Assembly: GCA_902579395.1 (NCBI GenBank)
Contig: CACHGK010000001.1
Location: forward strand, 1-64,000
Direction of reading: 5' to 3'
DNA from: an uncultured Alphaproteobacteria bacterium
Lineage (GTDB): Bacteria > Pseudomonadota > Alphaproteobacteria > Methylaequorales > Methylaequoraceae
DNA length: 64,000 nucleotides
The notes under the pieces: generated by a model
Seen by the model: only the letters and a program-made list of their open reading frames with translations
Databases searched by the model: none
Told to the model about the DNA's origin: nothing
Made by a program: the position numbers and the translations under genes
Shown here: piece by piece, positions 30,511 through 41,129 of the stretch
How the letters are laid out: each line of letters begins with the position of its first letter
Position numbering within the stretch: position 1 is the stretch's first letter

Positions 30511-31884
30511 ATGTCAACACAAAAACTTGGAGTTTTTAATAGTCTCTCAAAACCTTTTGTTAGACTTGTTGAAAGATATTACCCAGATGCATTTATATTT
30601 GTAATTGTTTTATCTGTATTAACCTATTTTTTAGCTATTATTAATACAGATGCAACTCCTTTACAAACTTTTGAGGCCTGGGGAAATGGACTGCCTAAAT
30701 TATTTACATTTACTGCGCAGATAACAATTATAATGATTACTGCGCATGCACTCGCGCATACAAAACCAGTTGAAAAAGTTTTGTCTAAAATTGGCTCCTA
30801 TCCTCGCAGTTCTATTGAGGCATATGCACTGGTAACATTTATTTCTGGTTTGGCAAGTTTATTTGCATGGTCATTTGGTTTAATTGTTGGTGGAATAATA
30901 TCTAAATTTGTAGCTATTGGATGTACAAAAAAGAGGATAAGAATTCATTATCCACTTCTTGTAGCTTGTGCATACTCCGGGTATGTTATCTGGCACATGG
31001 GGTACTCTTCATCAGCAGCATTATTTGTGTCGTCTGAAGGCCATTCATTGATTGATGAAATTGGAATCATCCCCGTAACAGAGACAATTTTTACCAACTT
31101 TAATATGTTTTTGGCTTTAATAACTCTAACTATTATCACTATTGTTAATCCTTTAATGAGACCAACTGCTGAAAAAGAAATAAAAGAAATAGATCCAAGT
31201 GTTTTTAGGTTTACAAAAGATAATGAAAAAAATCATCTTAATAAATCTACACAAACCTTTGCTCAAAAGATTGAAAATAACAGAACTATTAGTTTATTTA
31301 TAGGTTTTATTCTGCTTTTTTTTATTTTATATATTTTTTATTCAAAGGGCTTTTCATTAGATTTAAATTTAGTGAGTTGGTCATTTCTTGGTGTTGGTTT
31401 AATTTTATCGAGTTCTCCAATTCATTATGTTAAATTAGTAAATAATGCTGCAATTACAGTTGGTCCAATTATACTACAGTATCCATTTTATGCGGGTATT
31501 ATGGGAATAATGTCAGACACAGGCTTAATAAATGTCATTGCTGATAAAATAACACAAATTTCTAGTTCTGAAACATTAGGTTTCTATTCGTTTTTGTCAG
31601 GTGGATTGGTAAATATGTTTATTCCATCGGGAGGAGGGCAGTGGGCTGTTCAAGGTCCTGTTATGATTGAAGCGGCTAAAAACTTAGATGTTGAACCATA
31701 TGTTGTTGTATTAGGTGTTGCATACGGAGATCAATGGACAAATATGATTCAACCCTTTTGGACAATACCTTTACTTGCTATTGCTGGGCTCCATATGAGG
31801 CAAATTATGGGTTACACATTTGTAATCTTTTTGGTTACTGGCATGCTTTACGGTGGTGCAATGCTTTATCTAGGCTCGGGTTGA
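30511..31884 (+). CDS. atoE: short-chain fatty acid transporter (AtoE family)
   Basis: VERYYPDAFIFVIVLSVLTYFLA; YSGYVIWHMGYSSSAALFVS; FIPSGGGQWAVQGPVM; GDQWTNMIQPFW. Confidence 0.9.
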   Translation: MSTQKLGVFNSLSKPFVRLVERYYPDAFIFVIVLSVLTYFLAIINTDATPLQTFEAWGNGLPKLFTFTAQITIIMITAHALAHTKPVEKVLSKIGSYPRSSIEAYALVTFISGLASLFAWSFGLIVGGIISKFVAIGCTKKRIRIHYPLLVACAYSGYVIWHMGYSSSAALFVSSEGHSLIDEIGIIPVTETIFTNFNMFLALITLTIITIVNPLMRPTAEKEIKEIDPSVFRFTKDNEKNHLNKSTQTFAQKIENNRTISLFIGFILLFFILYIFYSKGFSLDLNLVSWSFLGVGLILSSSPIHYVKLVNNAAITVGPIILQYPFYAGIMGIMSDTGLINVIADKITQISSSETLGFYSFLSGGLVNMFIPSGGGQWAVQGPVMIEAAKNLDVEPYVVVLGVAYGDQWTNMIQPFWTIPLLAIAGLHMRQIMGYTFVIFLVTGMLYGGAMLYLGSG

Positions 31885-31910
31885 TTTAAAAAATAAAATT
31901 TTCTTTGAGA

Positions 31911-32885
31911 CTATACAATTTTTTTTGTCCAACTACTGATTTTTGAATTTTCAATCTTTGGAAGATCATTTGTATCTAATCTAGGTAAAGTGAGTAAATT
32001 ATCCTTATTAAGATTGGCAATATCAATTTTAGTAGTAAATCCTAAAAGACATTTCTTAATTTTTAATAAATCTAGAAGTGAGGCATTATAATCACCATAA
32101 GGATAACACATTATCCAATTATTAATATTAGTTCCTATGTCATCAAGAAAGTTCACTGTAAGGTCAATCTCATTCTTTTGTTCTGAAAATGAAATTGAAT
32201 CAAGGTGATAATGATCAAATCCGTGTCCACCTATATACATTCCATTATTATGCAGTTGTAAAATTTGTTCATAATTCATGTATAATTCAGAGGCAAATAT
32301 TTTCTCGTCATCACAAACAAACTCTGAAAAAAGTTCATCCGTGATTATTTTTCTAAGTTTTTCATCAATGTCTCTTTGAAGGATATTCTTAATAAATTTT
32401 ATATTAGCATTGTCATATCGATTGGGTTTAGCGCATTTTTCCCAGTAAAAATCATTTGATTCCAGATTGTATTCATATCTATATTTGTTTAATGATTTAA
32501 AAATTTTTTTAATCAAGGCTTCTACATCATTAACTGAAGCTAATATGAAGTGAATCTTGTTTACATCTAACACTTTTTCCTGAAGAACACATTTAACTGG
32601 AGGAAAAAAACATCCAGATAGATTAAGTTTCTTTAAAATGGGAAACACATTAAAAAAATGATCAGCGTATGCATCATCAAAAGTTAATAAAGCAGAATTA
32701 TCAGGGATGGTTAATTTTTTTTCAATAGCATTAATCAGCTTCTCTGGGGAAATAATATTATAATGTTTTTGAAGATAATTTAACTGACTTTGAAAGTTTT
32801 TTAAATCTAGTCCTTTAATTTTTGGAAATTTGGATTTTTTTAAATCCCTTACATAATGATACATAATTATTGTAATCTTATTCAT
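31911..32885 (-). CDS. polysaccharide deacetylase family protein
   Basis: TIIMYHYVRD, ALLTFDDAYADH, GGHGFDHYHL, CYPYGDYN. Confidence 0.9.
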   Translation of the reverse strand: MNKITIIMYHYVRDLKKSKFPKIKGLDLKNFQSQLNYLQKHYNIISPEKLINAIEKKLTIPDNSALLTFDDAYADHFFNVFPILKKLNLSGCFFPPVKCVLQEKVLDVNKIHFILASVNDVEALIKKIFKSLNKYRYEYNLESNDFYWEKCAKPNRYDNANIKFIKNILQRDIDEKLRKIITDELFSEFVCDDEKIFASELYMNYEQILQLHNNGMYIGGHGFDHYHLDSISFSEQKNEIDLTVNFLDDIGTNINNWIMCYPYGDYNASLLDLLKIKKCLLGFTTKIDIANLNKDNLLTLPRLDTNDLPKIENSKISSWTKKIV

Positions 32886-32886
32886 A

Positions 32887-33912
32887 TTAGTCTTTCAAAA
32901 TACTTGGTCTATCTTGGTCACTGTCACCTTTAACAATCCTAAATTTTTTTTTAATTAATGAAGGAACCATAAAATTAATATCTACATTTTTTTTTTCAAA
33001 CGGCTCAAAATGATTAGGTATAATAATTTCTTTATTCTTATTTAAAGTAAATCCTGAATTTATTAAATCCTCATATTTTAATCCATAATTATAAAAATCT
33101 ATATATTCTGCATTATTAATATGTAAGATTTTACACCATTCAAAATATAACCCCTTTAAAACATTTGATGGTCCAATATAATCAACTATTCTTAGTGCTG
33201 TAGAATTTTTATAAGAGCATCTTCTAATTATTACCAATCCAAGAATTTCTTTTTTTTTAGATACTATGTAAGAATCATAATGATAAAATGGATGATCCAT
33301 ATATCTATTTATAACATAGTCTGCACTTTTAAAGGGATACTGTTGCCATGGCTTAAAATTATCAAAAGAATTTTTTAGATGTGATTTAGAAATTTTGTTT
33401 ATCTTCTTAAGCTGATCTATTTTTATATCATAATTTATTTTGTTAGATGTCTTTATCAATTTATACTTCTCAATTTTTGGATTAATTATAAAAAAATGTT
33501 TTAACTTTCCAACTTTTAAACCCAGGGATTCATAAATAGGTATAGTTTTTTCATTTGCTCCAACTGTATACAACTGTCCTTTATATTTTTTTTTAAGTTC
33601 AAGTAGGAGTAATTTTCCTAATCCATAACCTCTCGCATTTTCCTGTACTTTCCATAAGGACATCCAGCAAAGATTTTTAATTTTATAATCGAAATGATTA
33701 AGGGGAATAAATCCCAAGATACCATTAATTTCATTGGTTTTTCTTGAGATGCCTAGTATAAAATTATATTTTTTAGAATCTTTGTTAAAATACTGCCAAT
33801 TAAACAATTTTTTTGATTTAACGAATATGTGATTTTTTTCCCACTGTTTGTCTATAAAAGAAATCAATAAATCCAGGTCTTTTTTTTCAGCAAGTTTAAT
33901 AGTAAAATCCAT
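32887..33912 (-). CDS. GNAT-like acetyltransferase
   Basis: WMSLWKVQENARGYGLGKLLLLELKK; adjacent to deacetylase. Confidence 0.75.
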   Translation of the reverse strand: MDFTIKLAEKKDLDLLISFIDKQWEKNHIFVKSKKLFNWQYFNKDSKKYNFILGISRKTNEINGILGFIPLNHFDYKIKNLCWMSLWKVQENARGYGLGKLLLLELKKKYKGQLYTVGANEKTIPIYESLGLKVGKLKHFFIINPKIEKYKLIKTSNKINYDIKIDQLKKINKISKSHLKNSFDNFKPWQQYPFKSADYVINRYMDHPFYHYDSYIVSKKKEILGLVIIRRCSYKNSTALRIVDYIGPSNVLKGLYFEWCKILHINNAEYIDFYNYGLKYEDLINSGFTLNKNKEIIIPNHFEPFEKKNVDINFMVPSLIKKKFRIVKGDSDQDRPSILKD

Positions 33913-34051
33913 ATTTATTATTTATCGGAATCCTTTTTGATTATATTCAATATATTAACAATTTATTCTTAATAATGTATAACTTAACTAATGTATATTT
34001 GTAATTATAAGATAATCTATGAATTATTTACATATCTAAATAAATTCAATT

Positions 34052-36706
34052 ATGCAATTCCAAAATAAAACTACAAATATTAGCCAATTAAATCAAGTAG
34101 ATAAAAACATTTACTTAGGCAATGGATTAGATTTTCATGGAGCGCCTGAGTGGTTAATTAAAGCCAATTTTTTTAGAACTCAAAGAGATTTAACAGCATT
34201 ATCACCTAATGGTGAAAAGATAACATTTATAGATTTTTTTACTAATTTTGATTTACCATCAATAACTACCGAGAATAACTTAATTTTAAACGGCAACTTA
34301 TTAGAGATTCTGGCTGGCCCTCTTGCACCTGGTCAATATGCTCAGGCTTCAGGTGAAGTAGCATTATCGATTGGGGAAGTATCAAGTTTATCAGGAACTG
34401 CAAAAGCAACAAGACTCGATGGAAATGAATTTATTTTATCTGATGGCGACCCTGTGTTTCAAGGGGATACGATTGAAGTGTCAGAGTCAGGAGCTGTTGG
34501 TCTAACATTTATTGATAAAACGACATTATCGTTATCAGAGGGTGGCAAGATGGTTCTTGATGAACTTATTTATGATCCAGAATCAGGTTCAGGCAGTATG
34601 AAATTGGATATGTTACAAGGAGTTTTTAGTTTTACAAGTGGAGAAATAGCAAAAACTGGTCCTGATGCTATGAGTCTTCAAACACCAGTTGTAACATGTG
34701 GCATTAGAGGAACTACAGTTGCGGGTAAAGCTGCAGTTGAGGGTAATGAGAACTCTTTTACTCTGTTACAAGATGCCGATGGTGGGGTTGGAGAGATTTC
34801 ATTGACAAACGCTGGAGGCACACAAGTTTTGGGTCAAGTCGGTGCAACAACAAGTATAGCCAGTTTTAATGCACCGCCACCACCCCCGATTATTTTAAGT
34901 GTAGCCCAGATTCAGGCTAATTACGGAACAGCGTTGAATGTTTTACCTCCAACACCTGCAGTTGCTCCAACACCGCAAGCCCCACCACCACCTCAAGAAC
35001 AACAGCAAGAGCAAGTACAAGAAGAAGCTTCAGAAGAAGATTCTGATGAAGAAGTAGAAGAGGCTTCAGAAGAAGTGTCAGGAGAAGAAGAGGGTTCTGA
35101 AGAAGGAGAGGAGACATCAACTGAAGAGGAGGGACCAACAGAAGAAGAATTAGCAGAAACAGATGAAGGTTTGCCCGAGGAAGATATTGCATCAGAGGAG
35201 GGAGCACCCGTAGGAGAAGATGGAACTCCTCCGGAAGGAGAAAGTGTAGTGACTGAAGAAGGAGCTCCGCCACCACCGGGAGAGGGATCACCTGAAGGAG
35301 ATCAGCAAGCAGCACGAGAGGCTTTTGATACAGCGCTTGCAGCAGGTGCATCTCCTGAACAAGCTATGGCTGAAGCAGCAGCAGCAGGTGGTTTTGATGA
35401 ACCTGGAGGACCAGGAGGTCCAGCATTGGATAGTGCCCCGTTAGGAGAACCTGGTGGCCCACCATTAGGTGGAGGAGGTCCGCTAGGAGCTCCAATTCCT
35501 GGTGCACCTTTAATAAATCCATTAGGAGGCCAACCTTTTGCTCAGGCATTGGTTCCTGGGGCTGGAGGGCCAGTTATAGCATCATCATTTGGACCTGGAC
35601 CAATGAATAGCGGGCAAGGCCCTGTAATGGGACCGGTATTCGGGATGGGTCCAGCATTTGGACCAGGAATGATGGATACAATGGGACAAGGACCAATGGT
35701 TGGTCTTGACCCATTTATGCAGGGTGTTGCAGGTTTTAATGAACCTATTTTTGGAATGATAGGGCCAGATCCTTATGGACCTGCAGAAACTGCATCAACT
35801 GAAGCATTTTTTTTTGAAGATCCAGCGCTCTATGATGATTTTAATACAAATGAACCACAGAATAGTTCATCAATACAAAAACTTTCGGGGATTGTTGGAA
35901 CCTCATCTAATGATACTTTAAACGGAACAGTCGATAATGATACAATCCACGGATTACAAGGAGATGATACTATCGATGGAGGTTTAGGAATAGATACAAT
36001 GAATGGTGGTCTGGGAGACGACACATATGTTGTAGATAACATTAATGATGTTGTTAATGAAAATGTAGGTGAGGGAGCCGATACAGTACAATCGTCTGTT
36101 ACAATCACACTTTCCAGTAATGTTGAAAATTTAACGCTAACAGGATCATCAAATATAAATGCTATAGGTAATAATCTGAATAACGTAATTACTGGAAACA
36201 GTGGGACAAACGAATTATCCGGGGGATTAGGAAATGATATATTTTATTTCAATGGAACTAGTTCCTTTGGCGATACAATCAAAGATTTTTCTGTAAATGA
36301 TGAATTAAGGTTTAATTTGACTTTCGATACTCCAACAACTCAATTTTCAGTGACTAGATCACATTTTTACGAGCATAGTGGCTCATCAAGATTAACGTAT
36401 AATTCTTCATCCAATAGCAATGAATTGCCTTATATTTTTAATTTTACAAAGGACACGAGCTCTTATTTGTCAAAAAGTTTTAAATCTGATGTTGTATCTA
36501 GCATTCGATACACAAAAGCAACATCTGGAAATGGAACTGAGCAGATATTTATTGTAGGTAATGGAACAGACTCGGCAATATGGTTATGGGATGATACTTC
36601 TCAAGGATATGGTGTTGGAAATAACGAGTTAACATTTATCGCAGAACTTGAAAACTTTGATAATGACACCCTCTCATCTTCAAATATAGTCCTCAACACT
36701 ATTTAA
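34052..36706 (+). CDS. FecR-domain protein with acidic/Pro-rich and Gly/Pro/Met low-complexity linkers and RTX-like C-terminal repeats
   Basis: FecR-like DPVFQGDTIEVSESGAVGLTFIDKTTLSLSEG...QTPVVTCGIRGTTV; RTX-type DGGLGIDTMNGGLGDDTYVVDN. Confidence 0.85.
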   Translation: MQFQNKTTNISQLNQVDKNIYLGNGLDFHGAPEWLIKANFFRTQRDLTALSPNGEKITFIDFFTNFDLPSITTENNLILNGNLLEILAGPLAPGQYAQASGEVALSIGEVSSLSGTAKATRLDGNEFILSDGDPVFQGDTIEVSESGAVGLTFIDKTTLSLSEGGKMVLDELIYDPESGSGSMKLDMLQGVFSFTSGEIAKTGPDAMSLQTPVVTCGIRGTTVAGKAAVEGNENSFTLLQDADGGVGEISLTNAGGTQVLGQVGATTSIASFNAPPPPPIILSVAQIQANYGTALNVLPPTPAVAPTPQAPPPPQEQQQEQVQEEASEEDSDEEVEEASEEVSGEEEGSEEGEETSTEEEGPTEEELAETDEGLPEEDIASEEGAPVGEDGTPPEGESVVTEEGAPPPPGEGSPEGDQQAAREAFDTALAAGASPEQAMAEAAAAGGFDEPGGPGGPALDSAPLGEPGGPPLGGGGPLGAPIPGAPLINPLGGQPFAQALVPGAGGPVIASSFGPGPMNSGQGPVMGPVFGMGPAFGPGMMDTMGQGPMVGLDPFMQGVAGFNEPIFGMIGPDPYGPAETASTEAFFFEDPALYDDFNTNEPQNSSSIQKLSGIVGTSSNDTLNGTVDNDTIHGLQGDDTIDGGLGIDTMNGGLGDDTYVVDNINDVVNENVGEGADTVQSSVTITLSSNVENLTLTGSSNINAIGNNLNNVITGNSGTNELSGGLGNDIFYFNGTSSFGDTIKDFSVNDELRFNLTFDTPTTQFSVTRSHFYEHSGSSRLTYNSSSNSNELPYIFNFTKDTSSYLSKSFKSDVVSSIRYTKATSGNGTEQIFIVGNGTDSAIWLWDDTSQGYGVGNNELTFIAELENFDNDTLSSSNIVLNTI

Positions 36707-36747
36707 GTCTAAAGTCATATTAATATCATGAAGTCGTATAATATATA

Positions 36748-37935
36748 TTATGTTAAATTATTGGTATACGAAGGTCTTGTTGGTAAAGAATAAATTTTTT
36801 CCCAAATCTTATTAGTATTAGTTAAATCTGTTTTAATAAATTTTTTAAAATCATATCTAAGATGCAGCGGTACATATCCGTTTTCAACTTCAACGCCCGA
36901 AAGTAAGAACGCCTTTTTGTGGACCTTGTCTGAATATATAAAAAATTTATTATAGATAGAATTATTTTTTGTAATTATTTTTATATTTTTGTTTATATGA
37001 ATAAATTTGTTCCAGTAATTTGCCATTTTGCTTCGTTTTGTAAGATTTTCCTTATGTTTTTTTATCTGATCTAAAATTAAATAAGCACTCAAATTATTGA
37101 GATCCTTCTTTTTTTTATTTACAAAACTTGGATTATTTTTTTTACTTATACTTTTTAATCTGTCCACAATTTGTCTTTTTAAAACATGAAAAGGATTATT
37201 AGAAAATTTTTTGTTGAAGTCACTAAATCGTCTATAAACTTCATCATAATTTTCATGTTCTAATTCTGAAAAAGAGAAGTTTTTTATGATACCTTTTTTT
37301 ATTACAATCCATCCACCTTCTGGGGTAAAAACAGGTTTTCCAATTCCTGAACTAAAAAATGATATGTCTGCAAATGTCCCAATTTTTTTTTTTTTATATT
37401 CTAAACCAAAAGCCTGACAACAATCTTCAATTACGATTATTTTTCTTTTTTTACAGTATTCAATAATTTTTTTAGTATCTCTAGCAAATGTTCCGCCTAT
37501 ATGAGGAATAATCACAACACCTGTCCTGTTACTAATCGATTTTTTTATACTTTTAAATGATGGATTAAGATTGTCATCTATATCAACGAAAACAGGTCTA
37601 AGTTCTTTATTTAAGACTGGTTCGATAAGACCTAAGCAAGAATATGAAGGAATCAAAACCTCTTTTTTTCTTAATTTTAAATTTGATAAAATAAAAAATA
37701 ATGCATTTCTACCCGAACTTGTTAAATAGACTTCATTGTTAGAACCATAGTATTTTTTTAAATAGTTTATTAACTTTTGTTTATAATTATTTTTATCTAG
37801 ATTTTTTTTTAATTTATAAAACACCTCAGATACTATATTTTCATCAATTTCATTTTTCAAAAAAGGTTTAAACTTTCCACATAATATGATTTTTAAAAAT
37901 TCATACCTATCTTTTATTGTAATTTTATTTTTCAT
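36748..37935 (-). CDS. DegT/DnrJ/EryC1-type PLP aminotransferase
   Basis: VYLTSSGRNALFFIL, VLIPSYSCLGLIEPVL, VIEDCCQAFGLEYKKKKIGTFADISFFSSGIGKP. Confidence 0.85.
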   Translation of the reverse strand: MKNKITIKDRYEFLKIILCGKFKPFLKNEIDENIVSEVFYKLKKNLDKNNYKQKLINYLKKYYGSNNEVYLTSSGRNALFFILSNLKLRKKEVLIPSYSCLGLIEPVLNKELRPVFVDIDDNLNPSFKSIKKSISNRTGVVIIPHIGGTFARDTKKIIEYCKKRKIIVIEDCCQAFGLEYKKKKIGTFADISFFSSGIGKPVFTPEGGWIVIKKGIIKNFSFSELEHENYDEVYRRFSDFNKKFSNNPFHVLKRQIVDRLKSISKKNNPSFVNKKKKDLNNLSAYLILDQIKKHKENLTKRSKMANYWNKFIHINKNIKIITKNNSIYNKFFIYSDKVHKKAFLLSGVEVENGYVPLHLRYDFKKFIKTDLTNTNKIWEKIYSLPTRPSYTNNLT

Positions 37936-37974
37936 ATATTTTGATATTATATTATAAATTTTTTTTTCAAATCG

Positions 37975-38814
37975 ATGAAATTCAATATTCCAAAATTTTT
38001 TTTTAAGGTTATTTTGAAGTTAAATAAAAATTATTACATAAATAGTCAAATAAGATGGGGAAAGAAGAGCTTAAAAAGTTCTATATTTTTTTTAAGTTTT
38101 GATTTTGAAACTCAGAAAGATATTGAAGTAATAGATAATTTAACAGAAAAACTTTCTAAATTAAAAATAGTTCCCTACTATGCCATACCTGGTGAGTTAA
38201 TAGATAAAAATTCTAAAATCCTCAGAAGAATCTCAAAAAAATCAACTATTATTAATCATGGTTATAAGGTTCATACAAAATTTGAAGAAAAATCTAAAAG
38301 AAATTTCTCTACACTTTCCTATCTCGACTTGAGTTATAATGAAATAAAAATTGATATTGAAAGAGCTCATAATTCAATTTTGAAAATCTGTGATCAAATA
38401 CCAAGAATTTTTCGAACGCCTCATTTTGGAGAATATTCTGAAAACAGTAAAAATAATTTAATTTATAGCATTCTCAAAGACTTGGGTTATTTTTATTCTA
38501 GTTCTACTACACCTATATATTCGATTATCTACTCACCCCTTTTTACTCAAAACAACATTATAGAGATGCCTTCAAGTGCATACATAGATAAACCTCTTCA
38601 AATAATTGATAGTTGGAGTATGATTGATAAAAGCATAGATTTTAATTTCTTATTTAATCAGTTAAACAAAATGTATTTATTAATGGAATCTACCAATATA
38701 TTATTTAATATTTATTTTGACCCCTCTGATATTATTAATTCAGATAATTTCTTTAATGAAATATCAAAATTTAATAAATTTCAAAATCAAATTGAAAAAA
38801 AGAAGTTGCTGTAG
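37975..38814 (+). CDS. polysaccharide deacetylase-like protein
   Basis: FLSFDFETQKD, INHGYKVHTKFEE, RIFRTPHFGEYSE. Confidence 0.7.
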   Translation: MKFNIPKFFFKVILKLNKNYYINSQIRWGKKSLKSSIFFLSFDFETQKDIEVIDNLTEKLSKLKIVPYYAIPGELIDKNSKILRRISKKSTIINHGYKVHTKFEEKSKRNFSTLSYLDLSYNEIKIDIERAHNSILKICDQIPRIFRTPHFGEYSENSKNNLIYSILKDLGYFYSSSTTPIYSIIYSPLFTQNNIIEMPSSAYIDKPLQIIDSWSMIDKSIDFNFLFNQLNKMYLLMESTNILFNIYFDPSDIINSDNFFNEISKFNKFQNQIEKKKLL

Positions 38815-39983
38815 TGAAACAAAAGCTTAATGGTCTTGTAATTACCTATTGTTATCCTCCATATGAGTCTCCTGAATCATTAGTTACATTCAAGCTAGTT
38901 AATTCAATGGGAAAAAGGTCTAATATTACTATTTTAAGACCAAATTTTTGGAATAATGGAAAAAATTTTGTTTATTTTAAAAATAAAAGAATTAATGAAA
39001 TTAAAGTAGATATCCCCAAATATATTCAAAAAATTTTAGAAATTAAAAGACTTCCAATTAGACCGGATAGATTCTTATTGTTTTATCCATTTTTTATAAG
39101 AGAATTAAAAAAAATGAATATTAATAAATTTGATTTTTTTATGACTAGATCGCAATTCCATACGAGTCATTTACTTGGTCTTTATTTAAAAAAAAATTAC
39201 AATTTACCATGGTATGCTCATTTTTCTGATCCTTGGTATGACAATCCTGTCCAAAAGAGAATTCCATTTTTTGATTCTCTAAGTTTAAGAATGCAACGAA
39301 AAGTAATTTCTGGATCAGATTTCAATTCTTTTCCTTTAAAAGAGCTAAGAGATTATTTTAGCATACAAAATAAATTCAATATTAAATCAAAAAGTATTGT
39401 TATTCCTCACACTTTAAATAAAGTTTCCTCTCAAAAAATTAAATTAAAAAAAAATGTTATTCGTTTTTTTGGAAAAATATATGCTGGTAGAAAAGTAAAA
39501 AATTCTTTAATTGCAATTACAAATCTCATAAATGATAATATAAAAATTTCTTCTGAATTCTTCGTAGACGATGATTTTTTTTTAAATTATCCTCATTTAA
39601 TTAAAAAATTTAATCAAATTAAATTTTTTAGATATTTAAGTTATGACAAATATTTAAAAAAACTGAAATCATCATCAGCACTCATATTGATAGATATAGA
39701 CGAAGATTATGGGAATTTATTTTTTCAAAGCAAACTCGTTGACTATTTAGAATCTCTTAGACCGATTCTTCATATAGGAAAAACAACTACTTATAATAAA
39801 AAAATAATTTTAAAAAGTAACGGAATGAGTTGTCATAATGATCCAGTTCAAATTTATCAAAGTTTGAAAATGTTATTAGCTAATTTAGATAAGTACTCTC
39901 CAGATAAAAAAATATTAGAGTCATTCTCTTCTGATAAAGTTTCATTGAATTTAATTAATCATATCAAAAAAAATTTAAAATAA
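38814..39983 (+). CDS. glycosyltransferase
   Basis: TYCYPPYESPESL; WYAHFSDPWYDNP; in polysaccharide locus. Confidence 0.75.
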   Translation: MKQKLNGLVITYCYPPYESPESLVTFKLVNSMGKRSNITILRPNFWNNGKNFVYFKNKRINEIKVDIPKYIQKILEIKRLPIRPDRFLLFYPFFIRELKKMNINKFDFFMTRSQFHTSHLLGLYLKKNYNLPWYAHFSDPWYDNPVQKRIPFFDSLSLRMQRKVISGSDFNSFPLKELRDYFSIQNKFNIKSKSIVIPHTLNKVSSQKIKLKKNVIRFFGKIYAGRKVKNSLIAITNLINDNIKISSEFFVDDDFFLNYPHLIKKFNQIKFFRYLSYDKYLKKLKSSSALILIDIDEDYGNLFFQSKLVDYLESLRPILHIGKTTTYNKKIILKSNGMSCHNDPVQIYQSLKMLLANLDKYSPDKKILESFSSDKVSLNLINHIKKNLK

Positions 39984-40057
39984 GCTTTATTTTAATGATA
40001 AATTAATTTTTCTTTTTTCAATGATTTTTTTTACTTATAATTTTAAATATATTACTT

Positions 40058-41125
40058 ATGTCCGACTATTTTGTGATTAAAAAGTTTGATGAGTGTTTAC
40101 CAAGGATTTGGGATGACTTTTGTTTGAATTCAAAAGATGCATGGTTATGGCATACATCACATTCGATAGTTGCTAAAACTTTTTGGGAAAATCATTTTAA
40201 TTATAGTTTTTTTGTGATCGATGAGTCTAATAAAAATAAAATTGTAGCTATTTTTCCTATTTTCTTAATTAGAAGGAGAAAAATTGTGGACTATTCGTCT
40301 TTTGATTCATTAGGCGGACCTGCATTTTGTAATAGTTTGAACGGTAAAAAGTTTTATAAATTAATAAAATTTATAAATAAATATTTAATTTATCTTTTAA
40401 AAAGTCACAATGTTAATCAATTAGAAATTTTAAAATCTACCTTAGCCGATTCAATCATCAATCAATCTAAAATTATACCAAATCCATTAGGATTATTTAT
40501 CTCAAATGATTTATCTTCATTTACTTGGATAAAAAATTTAAAAAAAGAAAGTAATAAAAAGATTTTTCGCTCATTTGATTATAATACTAGAAATCTAATC
40601 CAAAAAAGCGAAAAAACTCTTAAATTTAGTGAAGTAAAAAAAAAAGAAATATCTAAAACCCTTGATATCTTTTACCTTTTACATTTAGAAATGGCGCAAA
40701 GGAAAAAAATAAAACCTAAAAAAAAAGCTTACTTTGAATATATCTTTTTTAAGTTTCCAGAAAAAAAGAGAAAAATATTCGTTGTAAGAAACCAATCAAA
40801 AATAATTAGTATTTCAATTTTTGGAATTTTTAAAAATAATGCTATCTATTGGATTAACGCCTCTAGTAATAACGCCTTAAAAATTGGAGGAAATCATTTT
40901 TTAATGTGGGAGTCATTGAAATATTTTAAAAAAATGAGATTTCAATTCTTTGAGTTTGGAGAGGGTTTTTTTGAAAATAATACTAATCACGAACTGTTAA
41001 ATCTTAATCATTTTAAAAAAAGTTTTGGTGGCGAAAAATACCCTTTATTTAGAGGAAAAAAAACAATTTCAATTTTTAAAGATATGAGCATATCTTTTTT
41101 AAGATTTATTTTTAAAAAAATTTAA
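40058..41125 (+). CDS. FemAB/GNAT-type acyltransferase-like protein
   Basis: FRSFDYNTRNLIQKSEK; central and C-terminal GNAT-like pattern. Confidence 0.6.
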   Translation: MSDYFVIKKFDECLPRIWDDFCLNSKDAWLWHTSHSIVAKTFWENHFNYSFFVIDESNKNKIVAIFPIFLIRRRKIVDYSSFDSLGGPAFCNSLNGKKFYKLIKFINKYLIYLLKSHNVNQLEILKSTLADSIINQSKIIPNPLGLFISNDLSSFTWIKNLKKESNKKIFRSFDYNTRNLIQKSEKTLKFSEVKKKEISKTLDIFYLLHLEMAQRKKIKPKKKAYFEYIFFKFPEKKRKIFVVRNQSKIISISIFGIFKNNAIYWINASSNNALKIGGNHFLMWESLKYFKKMRFQFFEFGEGFFENNTNHELLNLNHFKKSFGGEKYPLFRGKKTISIFKDMSISFLRFIFKKI

Positions 41126-41129
41126 AAAA

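Noticed and set aside
34917-35549. Minus-strand ORFs (144 aa and 61 aa), Leu-rich
   Set aside because: Antisense to the acidic/Pro/Gly low-complexity linker of the FecR-RTX gene; stop-free frames result from the repetitive, GC-richer composition.
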